64,000 nucleotides of DNA from Strobilurus pachycystidiatus (GCA_019915135.1 JAHLMK010000003.1:806001-870000), one strand, 5' to 3'; counted from the stretch's first letter, positions 1 through 12,800 are shown. Notes: generated from the sequence alone by a model not told the origin. Numbers and translations: made by a program.

Positions 1-680
1 CGAGCGGGAATGGTCGTGGTTGATGGACAAGTTCCATATCGGGACTTGCCGGCCATCAACGTAACTTGCACTTTCACCACGACCTCCGCACGGTCGTTCT
101 CGCGCTCTCAGTCTCTTTCGACGATTCTGGCCGTCATTTTCGTTGAATCAACCTAATATTACTTGGACTAGACCGGTATTGATACGTAAGTGAATTTCCG
201 ACGAAAATTGGAACGGAGAACGCGCTCGAAGTCCGAGATTTCGCGTCAACTTGCTCTGGCGCGCAAACTGGACCCTGCGAATGGCCAAGATCTGGATTAT
301 CGCCAGATATGACGCGTTGTGGGCGCCGCTGATCTTATCTCATCGCGGGCGCGGGCCCGCCAATGACGCCGGCGCTCTGCTCCTCCGTCCCCCGCTGCTG
401 GTTGGGTCTTAGCTTTTGCGCATCTGGCTAACTTATGATTACTTACAGATACTCTCCCGCTAACCCTCCGCTGCGCCTTATGCCGTTGAGCATCGTTCAC
501 TGTTTTTGGACGACCGCGGCCTCTTGCTGCACTGAACGGCCTTTCTTCTGTCTGACATCCGAATGGTACGCTCTTAAGCGTCCTTCTCTGTCGGCTGCGT
601 ACCTTGCTGATTAATGTTTCATACTAACCAACCAATGTAAGAACGCCCCAAGCCGCGCTGCCCGCTTGGAATACGCGCCC
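1..680. other. No gene recognised
   Basis: I see no reading frame with recognisable protein character on either strand. A string at 563-571 (ATGGTACGC) resembles the short start exon and donor of the gene at 1591, so an upstream relative or relic is possible, but nothing more can be supported. Confidence 0.4.
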
Positions 681-774
681 GGATGCATTTTGGACTATTT
701 GCATGTCAACGGGCATCTCGTTTATTGCTTCTCTTGGTCGCCGTCCATTCGCATCAGACGGTCAGGGTCTCGAC

Positions 775-1012
775 TGATGCGACTGCGGGAATTACGTTGA
801 ATCGATTCCAGCGCTTTGGATCTTGGAGGACTTTCGCAAACACGATGGAAAGTGCGTATGCGCACCTTGCGAATGCACGGTAAGTTTGACTATATACATT
901 CGAGTTGAGTGCACGCTGACCTTGGTACCCAGAAGAGCCCACCTACATTGATATCGTTCGACGTCTCACCCGGTCAGGGCGCTCGTATCATACGTAGCAA
1001 CGTCGGCTAAGT
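775..1012 (+). pseudogene. Cys-rich coding relic or unresolved small gene
   Basis: One frame reads CDCG, about 25 further residues, then CVCAPCECT, and joins in phase across a good intron (about 881-931, GTAAGT...CCCAG) to a tail ending in TAA at 1010-1012. A second clean intron (GTAAGT...CTAG) follows near 1042-1109, so the locus looks transcribed on the plus strand. An in-frame TGA lies just before the first Cys pair and I found no splice that removes it; a different frame opens with a true ATG at 683 and a Leu-rich stretch. I cannot choose between a small cysteine-rich protein with a missed intron and a dead gene. No family is recognised. Confidence 0.2.
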
Positions 1013-1310
1013 GAAGTGGCGTATATTTGCATTCACCCGAACGTAAGTTCCTAGCGCCAAACGACCCCGTCCTTTCCTCACCCTGACCTTACTAATTGCT
1101 ACATCTAGGCCCTGCGGAGCTCGAATCGAATATCCGGGCAATATAACTTGGTCGGGGAGAGGATATGGGGGTCAACCCGCCTCTCTATCTACTTTCATTC
1201 TTCCTTTTCCGTTCATTCTCTGCCATTCTCTCCTCCGATGTGATTTTTGCATTATTCTGCTTCTGTTTTTGGGAGGTATTCTCTTCGGAGCGGCCGGAGG
1301 GCGCGAGTTG

Positions 1311-1318
1311 TATATAAG
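1311..1318 (+). promoter_or_regulatory. TATA box of the small-exon gene
   Basis: TATATAAG lies about 273 bases before the first ATG downstream (1591). A pyrimidine-rich stretch without any ATG separates the two, as expected for a spliced 5' leader; GTACGT at 1506 and CGCAG at 1553-1557 bound a likely leader intron. Confidence 0.45.
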
Positions 1319-1590
1319 TCACGCGAGTTTGTTGGTTGATCCCTCAGCTTCTTGCTTACCTTCCTTCCACCACCATCACCAACACTCACCTCATCTCTCT
1401 CCCTCACACAGTCGTCGTCGCCGCCGCCGCCGCCGCTCTACCCACTGCAAGCAAAGACCGTTGACATCGACGCGAACATTCCGCCTTGGACTCCACCGCC
1501 GCGTCGTACGTTCTCTCTATTCTTCTTCTGTCGTCGAGCGCATTTAACCCTTCGCAGACCGCCATATCCTCCAGAACGTCTGCCCAAGCA

Positions 1591-3504
1591 ATGGTACGCT
1601 CTTTCCGTTGCTCGTTGTCTATCCTTAGCTTACTAAGTCTTCTTACCAGAATGAACACCCACTGCGCCTCGACCACACACGAGTTGCTGAACGCCTGCGC
1701 TCTTGCCGCGGAAGTCTGGTACATCGCACTTACCTATACCTCCATTGTCCGTACTGACCCGGACATGCTCACAGCGACGAACAGATGCGGAACGTTTCAG
1801 ACAGCGAGGCGACGAACACCGCAAGCCCGTCGACGGGGTCGTCCGCGACACTTACGAGGATATCTTCGTCATCCAGTTGCAACGCCGCCGTGAGCAGACT
1901 TATTCGTACGTCGACCGTCTGCTGGTTAATTAACAGTGCGCTGATTCCTTTGCAGCCTACCCTCTTCTCACCGAACGACCCGACTACAGTATACAACACG
2001 ACAACGAAGAGCATTTGCCAACCCGTACCGTTGAGGGTCCACGGTACGTCGTCTCCATTGCTCGTCTGCCCTCGTTCACGCTCAGCCTCATCTCAAGCGT
2101 TCATACCAGCAGCCTCTCGGATGCTCAATACACCGCTTAGCCATCCAACTGCCGCGGTAAGTTGTTGCCGCTCTATTCTTCATTGTCCAAACTGACGCCA
2201 CATTACAGAGGCCGCAAGGCCGATGACGGCGACGTCCACGACGCTCACAAGTCCCTTCTCGTCACTCGAATACGCCGCCATCAAGCCCAGATCCCGGACC
2301 GTTGATATACCGTCCTACACCTTCCCAAGTCCACCGACGCCGGTGGACTCAGTATTCCCGCCGGCTCTCTCGCATGGACATAGCGTTGACGCCGGCTGTC
2401 CTTTCCGCGACGGTGACACACCACCAACTGCTGTCAATGGTGAGCGGAATGATATTATCTTGATCTTACTTAGGCTGATGCAACCTGGAAGTCTCCCGCG
2501 AGATTGTTCTCGTATTCGGACGCCGTAAGTTGCCTTGAACTTTCGCCCAACTATCCATGCTGACGCGCCATGTTTCAGACGATGACGCGCCCGTGCGCCC
2601 GACGCCAGTCTTTTATGTCAGATCCACCACCCACGCCAGTGGACCCAGTCTCTCCGCCCACTCTCTTGCATGGACACAGTGCCGACCTCAGGCGTTCGTT
2701 TCGCTGTGGTGTGCAAGCACCAACCGTTACGAATAGTGAGTGCGTCAATATTCTTTGATTGAACTTGCTCATGATGCTTATACTTACTACTCACAGAATT
2801 CCGCGGTCATTTTTACTCACTGCTTATCTCCAACCGCGGATCGCTGGAAAGGTGGCTGGCCGTTGACGCGAACGGTGCCGGGATACAGTTTCGCGGTCAT
2901 CGCTGGCGGTTTCTGTGGAGGCGTCCGCGTCCGCCGCCGTCACACTTGCTTGCCATCTCAAGGCTCCTGACAGGAATCCCGGTAAGTGTGTTATCCTTCT
3001 CGTTGTTGCATCGTGTTTAGAATTCCTTGGAGTAGTCTCTCTGTGTGTGTGGGGCCAATTCCACTCGTTGCCTTGGGGTTATGATCTTGGTGAGTACATG
3101 GTTTGTGTTAACGGTCTGTCATGCTAACACCGCTGCCAGACCGTCTGCATCGTTGCGCGGCTGACATTACTATGAGCTGGGTACGTTCTTTTGTTCTCGT
3201 TACTGACTGATTCCGTTTGTTAGGATGACTTTTGCACTGTTGACGTTCGTTCGCCGCTCACGCAACGAACCGCGGAGATCAAGTATATTCATGGCACTGT
3301 CAAAGTAACGACTGTGTACTGACCTCGTCGCCTTGAACCGCAGAGCTCATATCTTCGCGCTTCCTTCGGGAATGCCGGAATTATGATCTTGCTCTGCACA
3401 CACGGCTGTTGTTTTGCCACGGACTACGGACTTGATATGATTGTCCTTCGAGTTAGATTTGTATGTATTACTATACACCATGTATCCTTAGAGTCAAACA
3501 AATA
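1591..3504 (+). CDS. Hypothetical protein from many small exons, with an internal duplicated module
   Basis: The ATG at 1591 is the first after the TATA box and is followed at once by a donor (1594-1649 intron), giving M then NEHPLRLDHTRVAERLRS. Further exons continue in frame: RRTDAERFRQRGDEHRKPVD (from 1774), PYPLLTERPDYSIQHDNEEH, then a Pro/Ser/Thr-rich part and a Trp/Arg-rich part near 2815-2990. Introns are about 50-66 bases with good GT and AG ends. Two exons (about 2325-2440 and 2630-2740) are copies of one another: PTPVDSVFPPALSHGHS against PTPVDPVSPPTLLHGHS. The join near 2040-2200 is unsettled because one path meets a stop. The 3' end is uncertain: a stop at 3319-3321, or, after one more intron, near 3502. 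No known family is recognised. Confidence 0.38.
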
Positions 3505-4921
3505 GACTTGCTTGAACATCTTATCGGCGTGTTTGGTCAACGGAATTGGACGCGAAAGCGATGATTCGTCAAGGCAAGGGAAAGTCTTTGTCGATGTGCG
3601 ATGATCCCTCTGCACATGTTGCGCACAAGACTCTGGTAGACGAGGCAATGGTACACCGTCCAGAGACATGCATATACGCACTTCCATAAGAAGTCACGAC
3701 GCGTGTATCTGAATTGACGCATCGTTCTGAAGAAATGTCTAATTTATGATCTCACGTCTTGCGTACCGTACAAATACTATAGATGATCTTAGTCAAGGCG
3801 TGAATTCTGTGCAGTATATGGTTGCTGAATGGATTTGAAAACGATGCGCAAGCGAGTATGGGCCAGGGCAAGGCAAAGAAGCGACACATAGTAATAGAAG
3901 GCAAAGACTTGGCTGTGTTGACGTGCGTAGAGCCGACGCGTATCTGCAAATGGAACACCCTAGTCTTGCGAACAGTGCATACGACGCTGACAGAGAAAAC
4001 ATTGCCACGGCGCCCACCCGAACGAGAAGTCTCAACCGCGAACTGCACTCGCTGATGTTCACGACGAGATGACTGGTATGAGAGAATGATATTGCAATGG
4101 AATATGTACAAGGGCGTTATCGCGCTGCATCGCTCCAACGTGTCCGTCGAGAAAGTAGTACTACTCGCTGGCAATCTTGCGCGTACGACCTCCAACTGGC
4201 GATGCGAGTACCGAACGCTATGTTTTCGAATCACGAAGTCCGTCCGTCGCGTAGTCATGCAATACTAGAATCAGAAAACAGCCTGAGTGAATACCAATGA
4301 CTACGCACCAAAGAGAACTGCGCCAGGCTTCACAACTCGGGGGCCTGTCATCGCCTTGCACGCGCCCCCTGACGTCACGAGTGAACGCCTGCGCGAAGAG
4401 GGAGGGAGGACTCGGGAGGGGGGTGGTGAAGACGCGAGGACGGAGGAGGGAGCGTGGAGGGCGGGGTGTGGAGCGTGGAGAGGGAGAGGGAGAGGGTAGG
4501 AAGAGGGAGCACGGACACGCAGGAGGGCAGAGCGGAGGAGGAGGGAGGGCGTTGGGCGATGAACAGCGCGGACTGGAGGGAAGACGCGTGGGCAGCTGCC
4601 GCCTATCGATGCGAGGGCCCTGCACAGCAGCCGTTCCCTGCGTCCAGGACGATGCACCGCCTCGCATCCTTCCATCGCCTGCGACTGGTCGGTCGGAGTG
4701 GAGCTCGGGAGCTCGATGGGTCGGTTGGTCGAAGAAGAGACACATGCGTCCGCATCATTGCAGGGCAATGTGACCGGCGGCTGACTCAGTGAGCGATGTC
4801 ATATGGTTGGGTCATCAACGTGCCGGGTTCCGACCAAACTTTCTTGGCCGCTTGCAAGTCATCCATCATGATGCACTCACACGCCGTCTAGCGTTTCCTC
4901 TGCTCTTCCTTCCTTTCCATC
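3505..4921. other. Intergenic region with a purine-rich tract, upstream of the flippase gene
   Basis: No convincing exon chain on either strand. About 4395-4515 is almost pure purine on the plus strand, with runs of GGAGGG and GAGAGGG. It lies some 400-500 bases before the flippase start codon and may be part of its promoter or a polypurine structure-forming tract. Confidence 0.4.
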
Positions 4922-7900
4922 ATGATCGCGACGACATCCGCGAGCGAAGGGCAGCGGCCGTGGTGGCGGCGCATCACGTCCTTCAGCGTCGAGGACCTCT
5001 TCTCAACAAAGCGTCCTCCGGGCCCGCCTCGCACTATCTATGTCAACCAGCCGCTCCCCACAGACTATCTCGACCACCGCGGACGAGTCAAGCACGAGCA
5101 TGTGTACCACAGCAACCAGGTCGTCACCTCCAAATACACTATCGTCACCTTTCTACCCCGCAATTTGCTCGAGCAGTTCCGCCGAGTAGCGAATCTGTGA
5201 GCACTGTATGCACCCGCGAGGGGCGGTCTGCTGATGCCTTTGACCAGGTTCTTCCTTGCGCTCGCCATCCTCCAATACTTTCCCAAATTCGCGACCATCT
5301 CTCCCGGCGTTGTCATCCTCCCGCTCGTTATCATCATCGGCCTAACCGCTCTCAAAGACGGCTACGAGGACATTAAACGGCATCAATCTGATAGGGCTGT
5401 CAATCAGAGCATCGTCAAGGTCCTAGCGGGCGGGCACGTCAATCCCAACGCGGCCAAGTCCAAAAGCAAGACGTTTGTCCGAGGGCTCATACGGCGGTCT
5501 CGCAACGCCACGTCTGACCTCGAGTTCGACTCTGAATCCGAAACGGCGTGCTGGAAAGACTCGACCTGGGAGGACGTTCGCGTCGGCGACTTTGTCAAGC
5601 TCAAAGGAGACCACCCCTTTCCCGCGGATATCCTCATATGTGCCACATCTGATGATGAGAATGTCGCGTACGTCGAGACGAAGAATCTCGACGGGGAGAC
5701 CAATCTCAAGTCGCGAAACGCCGTTCCGGCTCTGACACACCTCCGAAACGCGTACGACTGTGCCAACGCGGCGCCATTCCAAGTTCAGTGTGATCGTCCC
5801 GAGAACAACATGTACCGCCTCAACGCCACGGTCTCCATTGGCGAACAAAGGGCTCCTATTGACTTGCAAACCATCTTGCTTCGAGGCACCGTGCTGCGTA
5901 ATACAGAGTGGGTCATCGGGATCGTGCTCTTCACCGGCGAGGACTCGAAGATTGTCATGAACTCTGGAAGCGCGCCGAGTAAGCGAAGTAGGGTTGAGAA
6001 GGAGATGAATCCGCAAGTGTAAGCTAGTTTTCATTCACCCACTTCCGACGCTAATCTCTATACAGTCTCATCAATCTCGCTCTACTTGGAAGCCTTGCCA
6101 CCATTTGTGCCATCGTCGACTCCGCACTGGAGAAACACTACTATCCCCGCAACGCGCCCTGGCTGTTTGGCGACAATCAAAGCGACGACAACCCTAACAT
6201 CAACGGTCTTGTTACTTGGGCGTATGCTCTTCTGACGTTAGTCTCCATCACGTTGCATGTGTAACAAATACTGATGCTTGTATAGGTTCCAGGATATCGT
6301 GCCCATCTCGCTGTACCTCTCTATCGAGGTCGTTAGGACGCTCCAGTCGGCATTCATTTACTTTGACAAGGACATCTGGTATGAGAAGACGGACAGCCCT
6401 ACTGTGGCTCGCAGCTGGAACCTTTCGGACGACCTTGGCCAGATACAGTATATTTTTTCCGATAAGACCGGTACCCTTACTCAGGTAGGCCTCTACTGTC
6501 CGTTACGACTATGAAGCTAACCGACGAATTCCCAGAATATAATGGTCTTCCGTCAATGTACGATTGGCGGACGGGCTTATACTGGTGATCCTGCGAGCGA
6601 CGACGACGACAGTTCCTCTCTCGAAATCGACAAGGAGCAGCTACAGACCTATGCAACTAGCCTTCCGACTTCAAGGGATGCGACGACGTCCAATGTCGGG
6701 CTGCTGCCCCCTCGGGTCAAGGAGCCGGAATACAAGTTCAGGGACGCGACTCTGAGGAGCGATATCGAGACTGCGATGGGCGACGATGGGAGCGAAGCGA
6801 ACCAGGAGAAGACGGCGCATGCGCGTTCGCTGTATGGGTTCTTCAGCGTGCTGGCGTTGTGCCATACGGTCATTGCTGCTGTGAATCGCGAGACGGGCGC
6901 TATTGAGTACAAGGCCCAGTCTCCGGATGAGGCCGCGCTCGTGCAGGCCGCTGCTGATATGGGGTTCGTCTTTCTCGGTAGGGATCGGGAGGTGTTGAGC
7001 ATGCGCACGCCGTCGTCTGAAGAGCCGGAACGGTATGAGTTGTTGAACATCTTGGAGTTCAACTCTGCGCGGAAGAGGATGAGCGTGGTGTTGAAGAAGC
7101 TGGATGGCGATGAAGACCGACTGTTTCTGTTGTCAAAGGGCGCTGATAATGTTATCTTCGAACGGCTGAAGGCTGGGGGAGATGACGTGAAGGCGGAGAC
7201 TGAGAGGCATCTTAGTGCGTTCGCTAATGAGGGGCTCAGGACGTTGACCTTGGCGTATAAGGTTATCTCTTGTACGTGTCTTATTCCTCTACATTCTCAG
7301 CTCGCTTATGAGAGAATTAGATTCTGACTACGTGTCTTGGAGCGAACGGTACCATGAAGCCACTCTTGCTTTGGACGACCGTGAAGAGAGGATCGACGCC
7401 GTATCGGAAGAGCTGGAGAAGGACCTTCGCTTGCTCGGCGCCACCGCCATCGAGGATCGTCTCCAGGACGGCGTCCCAGAAACTATCGCGGACCTCAAAC
7501 GTGCCGGAATCAAGATTTGGGTGGCAACAGGGGACAAGCTGGAGACTGCTATCGGTGCGTTTCACCTTGGTTCTCTTGCATGTTGCGTCTGTCTCATCCG
7601 TGTTGTTAGCCATCGGCCGCAGCACAAACCTCGTCTCGCACGACTCGAACATCATAATTGTGCGCGGGGGCGGGAGCAAGCCGGTAGATATGCAAATGGG
7701 CGATGCGATGAAGAGGTTCTTTTCTGAGGTCACGGACATGGAAGTGCCGATGCCCGGGACGCCGCAAGCTAAGCCCAAGACTTTCCCGTTGTCGAGAGTC
7801 GAGACGGGCGCGTCGATTGTTGGGGAGAACAACGGAGAGCGTCCGGGAGGGTTTGTCTTGGTTGTGGACGGTGCGGCTTTGACTCAGGCCTTCAGCTCTG

Positions 7901-9813
7901 AAGCGTCGCAGAAGTTGTTGTTGCGGCTTGGGACGCTCTGCGAGGGCGTGATCTGCTGTCGTGTTTCTCCGCTGCAGAAGGCTCTCGTCGTGAAGTTGGT
8001 CAAGGTGAATTTAAAGGTCATGACATTGGCGATTGGCGATGGCGCCAATGATGTTTCTATGATCCAGGTAAGTCGCTATCGTTCCTTTCCTAGACGACTG
8101 ATGGCTGAGTTCTCAGGCTGCTGATGTTGGTGTCGGCATCTCTGGCGAGGAGGGACTCCAGGCGGCTAACTCATCGGATTACGCCATTGGACAAGTACGT
8201 TCTACTATGTGATCTACGTCCACATGCTGATACTGGTATAGTTCCGCTTCCTCAAGAAGCTCCTTTTTGTGCACGGGCATTGGTCCTACGCACGGAATGG
8301 CACACTGTGAGCTCCCCTTATACCTCAGAGCGAGCATGTCCTGATTCTTTGTCCGTCCAGCATCTTGAACTTCTTCTATAAGAACGTTGTACCCATGGGC
8401 ATCAAGTTTTGGTTCCAGATCTACAACGGCTGGAGTGGTAGTTTGTACGTCCACAAGCTTGGGCTGTCTGGATGGCTCGACTGACCGCTCTCCTAGTGTG
8501 TTCGATTATGTGTATATCTTGTTCTGGAACTCTCTCTGGACACTGCTTGCCGTTGTGGGTATTGGATTGTTCGACCGTATCATCGGTGCGTGCATTCATT
8601 TCTCTTTTTCCTCGTAGCATGGTCTGATTGAGAGATGATAGATGCCCAAGTCCTCATGGATGTACCGGAACTGTATCACTACGGACGCGAAAAGTACTGG
8701 TTCAGCATGAAGGATTTCTATATCTACATGTTTGACGGAATGTATCAGGTAGGCCCTTCCGTCGAGTCTCCACCAGCTATTCAATCTGACTGTCTCCATC
8801 AGTCTGTCATCATATTTTTTCTGATCTGTTATGGAACCTTCTCTCCTACCTCACGAAAGGACGGCTACGACCAGTACTTATATGAATTTTCAACGGTGAG
8901 GCGTTCCTGATCACGGTGCGACCACCGCATACTCAAACCTGCTCCAGACGATGGCCGTATCTGGCGTAATGGTTGCCAATATTTTCACCGGTATGGCCGC
9001 TTCCGCGTGGACATGGTGGCTCGTCTTCGCTGTCAGCTTCGGTATCGTCCTCGTATGGGGATTCACAGTGAGTGTAGTCTCTCCGTCGTACATCGTCAGA
9101 TTCTCAACCAGTACTTCCAAGTTCATCTATTCAACTATATCTCCTGGTATGTTCCATCGTGTTCGACTTAAGTGTGACCGGTCTGACGGCATTCTTCAGG
9201 ATACGCCGCGACCAACCTCTACGGAAATTACTACTTCCTTTCCGCGTCGGCTCTCTTCTGGTTATGCATTCCTCTTGTATTCTTCCTGTCGCTGGCGCCC
9301 CGCTACATCGCCAAAGCGTGGAAGTTTGGTTTTGCGCCAGATGATCTCGACATTGTACGGTGGATCCGGAAGAAGGACCCATATCGCGACCTTCGCCACG
9401 ACTCCTCGACGCACCTAGGCATAGGCCTCAAAGTAATGAAAGATAACCGCGGTCGCAGGACATCGGTCTTGTCTCGTCGCTCTTCCCGAGCAAGCAGTCT
9501 CATGACAATCAACGATCCTTACGTGCGGGCTGGGTCGGTGATGGACATCCGTGCTGCCAGTCGCACCGACATGTCGACTGGTCTGGTATCTGTAGACCGT
9601 GGATTCGACTTTGCGACGGAGGAGAATGGAGTGGCGATGCGACGTATACAAACTAATCTATCGGAACGGAGGCGGGATCAACATGTTGTGATTGATTCCC
9701 CAGCATCACCATCGAGGAAGGGAAAGAACCCGTCGCGACATATATTCTCGTTACGACGCGGGTTAATGAAAAAGAAATCGACGTCGGAGAGAACTTCCCT
9801 AGGGAGTGACTGA
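4922..9813 (+). CDS. P4-type phospholipid-transporting ATPase (flippase), Dnf1/Dnf2-like
   Basis: P4-ATPases move phospholipids to the cytosolic leaflet of Golgi or plasma membranes, usually with a Cdc50-type partner. Sixteen exons give 1,372 residues: 4922-5196, 5248-6018, 6066-6236, 6286-6484, 6536-7271, 7321-7554, 7610-8067, 8117-8194, 8242-8306, 8361-8444, 8497-8585, 8642-8748, 8803-8895, 8948-9067, 9122-9146, 9200-9813. Visible marks are the first membrane pair after [18 protein letters not shown], the actuator DGET (about residue 239), the phosphorylated Asp of DKTGTLT (about 465), the P4-type [16 protein letters not shown] (about 600), [11 protein letters not shown] (about 938), and C-terminal membrane segments ending [17 protein letters not shown]. 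Exon 15 has only 25 bases; its FIYSTISPG is family-typical. The long Ser/Arg-rich tail (about 9430-9810) suits phospho-regulation. The DNF assignment rests on remembered sequence style; Drs2-type is the alternative. Confidence 0.95.
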
Positions 9814-10112
9814 CAGCCTATATAATCTCTATGTGCATATTTATTGCTTTATATTCTCTATGTATCGCTTCCACTGTATCATTTCGCATTGCTATCATTA
9901 ATAGATGTTGTTTTCGACGCTTCTCGACAGGCTGTCCACTAAGTTATGATGTGGTGTCAAATAATCTATGGACACTACAGCCCGAACAATGACAATCGAT
10001 CTTTCAAAACTGAATTGCTACAAGAAGGATACACAAGCGGCAGACGAAAGAATACACTATTAAGGGACAAGCAAGATATGAGGAGACGAGAGGTCTGACT
10101 CTCTGAATAATG

Positions 10113-11338
10113 CTAGTACAGCTGGTGGGAGTAACTACCATAGAACGAAGGTTCCGGGTTGATGAAGGGCTCGGAAGAGCCATGACGATAGGCAGAATCA
10201 CTGGGCTGAAGAGGTTGAATTAGGTTCAGGATCAGAGCATGAGAGTCAAAGACGCACCAAGTAATATTGACCTGCAGGGTTATATTCATTGTATCGCTCG
10301 TCGTGATAATCAGATGCGGAGTTGTCGTAGTAGAGATCAGCCTCGTTATTGACGCCGCTGGTGGCCTCGCAAGGGTATGTCGGCTGAAAAGTACTATGAT
10401 CGGAGAGACGCCTCGAAGATACTCAAGAAACTTACCGCTAATTCGTCGTAATCCCAGTGCTCCAGCTGGGTAGGGTGCGAATAGGAGAACGAGGGCTCAT
10501 ACGATGGCTTCGAGTGGTTGACGTTGTTGGTGAAGTACGCGTTCTCGACTGGGTCAAACAATCCCGAATGGGAGTCGGAGCGATACGGCCAGTTTTGGAG
10601 CGACGCGTGCTGAGGAATCTGCTCGAGGGACCATTGAGGTGATGGTGTGAGAGGAGGGGGCGTGGAGGAATATGTCGGTGAGTAGGAGGTGGTGGAGGTG
10701 TCGAGCGCAGGGAGTTCAGCGAAGGAGTCTTGCGCAGACGGCTCACTGGCAGAATCCAGCTCTTCTAACTCATGCTCGTACACCAGGGCCCCATTGGCGT
10801 GATGCCTGAACAAGTGGTCCCGCTCGAGTGTCCAGTAGTCCGCAGAGACTCCCAACTTCATTGCCTCGATTTTCCAGTTGCGTCTTCGGTGTTCTTCTGG
10901 GTTGTATTTGTGGTGGGGGAACAACACCTCAAACCGCGACATCTCTGCATTAGCTGCCTCGAAGAATGGCTGCTTTTCGGCAAGGGTGAGGGCCTTCCAA
11001 GCCTCGCCTGCATTTTCCGATATCCTCCTTTGTGTCGCAGATGCCAGATTCATATGGCTGAACTCTCTCCGGTAGTAGAAGAAAGCGTTAGAGCGCCTTG
11101 GTGGCTCGAATCCGGTAGGAAGCACCAGGGTGCCAGTCGAGGTGGATGGGGGCGTGGGGTTCACCGAGACCAACGACGAGGAAGAGAACGTGTGTAGTAG
11201 AGCTGATGGGACGCGGGACTTCGAGGAGGAAGAAGGGTGGACGGCAGATGCCTTCGCAGCCTTCTTGTGAGCTTTCGAGGCGCGCTTCGGCTTCGGGTTG
11301 GCGGCGGCAGTGGATTTGGTGGATTTGGACTTGGTCAT
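10113..11338 (-). CDS. HMG-box DNA-binding protein
   Basis: Three exons (10436-11338, 10258-10383, 10113-10205, read on the minus strand) give 373 residues. The first ATG after the TATA box is at 11338 (MTKSKSTKS). A Lys/Ala-rich basic N-terminus is followed by an HMG box beginning RRSNAFFYYRREFSHMN, with the helix-2/3 pattern AGEAWKALTLAEKQPFFEAA and ending in FPHHKYNPEEHRRRN. This is the fungal sequence-specific (MATA/Ste11-like) style of box rather than the HMGB type. The C-terminal 200 residues are rich in Ser, Pro, Tyr and Asn, a likely activation region. Nuclear transcription factor is the inference; the target genes cannot be told from sequence. Confidence 0.85.
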
Positions 11339-11440
11339 CGCGTTCGATTCGTTGTAGCGGGGTAAAAAAAAGATAGATACCACGGCGTACCGTAGTTGGT
11401 GGAGGTGAGAGGTGGACCATCAATAGGTAGAGCCGTTGCA

Positions 11441-11447
11441 CTTTATA
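11441..11447 (-). promoter_or_regulatory. TATA box of the HMG-box gene
   Basis: TATAAAG on the minus strand, about 105 bases before the ATG at 11338. Confidence 0.5.
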
Positions 11448-12100
11448 CCTCATGATGCGGGTAAAGCGACGCGACCTGGATTGCCATTTACAGAAATGCA
11501 GGATATGCAGGGTAGGACATCCGACAATTGGCACAACATGGTGATAATAGAGGGTGCCGATGCGATGCCGAACGTGGACAAGTCACCAGCGCCTGGTAGA
11601 TGTAGTGCAGTGGCACTCAGACTGAGAGCGATTGACGTCGGGGGTGTCAGGTCTTGAAGAGATTTTGGGACCTGAGCGACAGCGATGAACTGAGATCCGT
11701 GTCTCGTCATCACCAAAGCTGCTTTAGTTGTTGAAGTTGTTGAAGCCTGGTATACATTCTCGAACGATGCATCCAGAAGACCAAAGGACCGAGACTCACC
11801 AACAACAAGGATTTACGAGATCGAGGAGAGACGGTAAATGCCATGGTCCCAGGACTCGTGGGCGTGCGGCGTGCGCTTCAAAACAATGACACCACAATGG
11901 TGGCGTCGATCAATCTCGAATTGTAATTGAAACTGACAAGTATCACGCGCAAAGTAACTAAAGAAAGTTCAGTATGATCCTGGAGATAAACAAAACAATT
12001 GACCGAGGCGTAACATCTTCGTTTGCATTCCTCGAGACAAGGAATACCTCAAGCGCTGACAGATTGTAACGTAGTCTCTATTGGCCTGGAGTGTGCATTG
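11448..12100. other. No gene recognised
   Basis: Intergenic sequence between the HMG-box promoter and the broken minus-strand gene; nothing with coding character was seen. Confidence 0.4.
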
Positions 12101-12770
12101 CTAGTCGGCTGATTGCTGGACAGAGGGACACTGTTGCGGCGCGTGTTGTTGTGGAAACCTCAGGCTGTCCCGGTCAAAGAGACTGCAGTGCGGCGACCAG
12201 TACGCGACACCGTAGCTCGTCGACGTTGGATACATGAATCCATTCCCGAAGCTGAGACTCTCTTCGTGCTGCAATATGGCGCATCCCGAGAGCAATGTAG
12301 AAGCGAGGAACGACAGCCGGTCATATTTCAGTGGCTTGAATTGTGCGACGGGATGACGGAGCGTCTACAAGCGCTGCGAAAGCCCTCGCCCGGGTCGCAG
12401 AGTACTTGGTGACATTCCCCGACGACGCATACGTCTCCCACATGGGTTGAGCCATCCCCTCCACGATGCCAATCACATACATCCAAAAGCCGTCGACTGT
12501 CTTCGGTTTTTTTCGTCTGCCTGGGGAGACTACCAATCACTGAAAAAGTGTCGATCGTCCATTGGAGCGGTCCGACAGGCAACAAAAGACCCATCCGCAT
12601 ACTCTCAAACCTGTCTGTCGCCCCGTCCGTCGTCACGTCCGATGGACACGTCAGGCCCTTGAAGGTGTTGTACAGCGTTGCGCGCCCGTCCGCCGCCAAG
12701 CTCGGCTTAGGCTCGTCCACTGGCGTATCATCCTGTTGGCAGAGGCAGACATCCCGCATCCCAAATCAGG
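12101..12770 (-). pseudogene. Broken gene of unknown function
   Basis: Minus-strand protein-like sequence runs from a probable acceptor near 12740 (after ACAG): DDTPVDEPKPSLAADGRATL, then GLLLPVGPLQWTIDTFSVIG. At a run of seven T (12507-12513) the frame must slip by one to continue as VDGFWMYVIGIVEGMAQPMW. A second shift, or an unusually short 34-base intron, is needed near 12365 to reach the C-terminus, which includes FGNGFMYPTSTSYGVAYWSP and stops at 12101-12103. Both sides of each break look like real protein, so this is one gene with a recent lesion or an assembly error in the homopolymer. No upstream first exon was found, and I do not recognise the family. Confidence 0.4.
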
Positions 12771-12800
12771 TCGCTAAGCTTGCAGCCATCTGTCCTTGAG

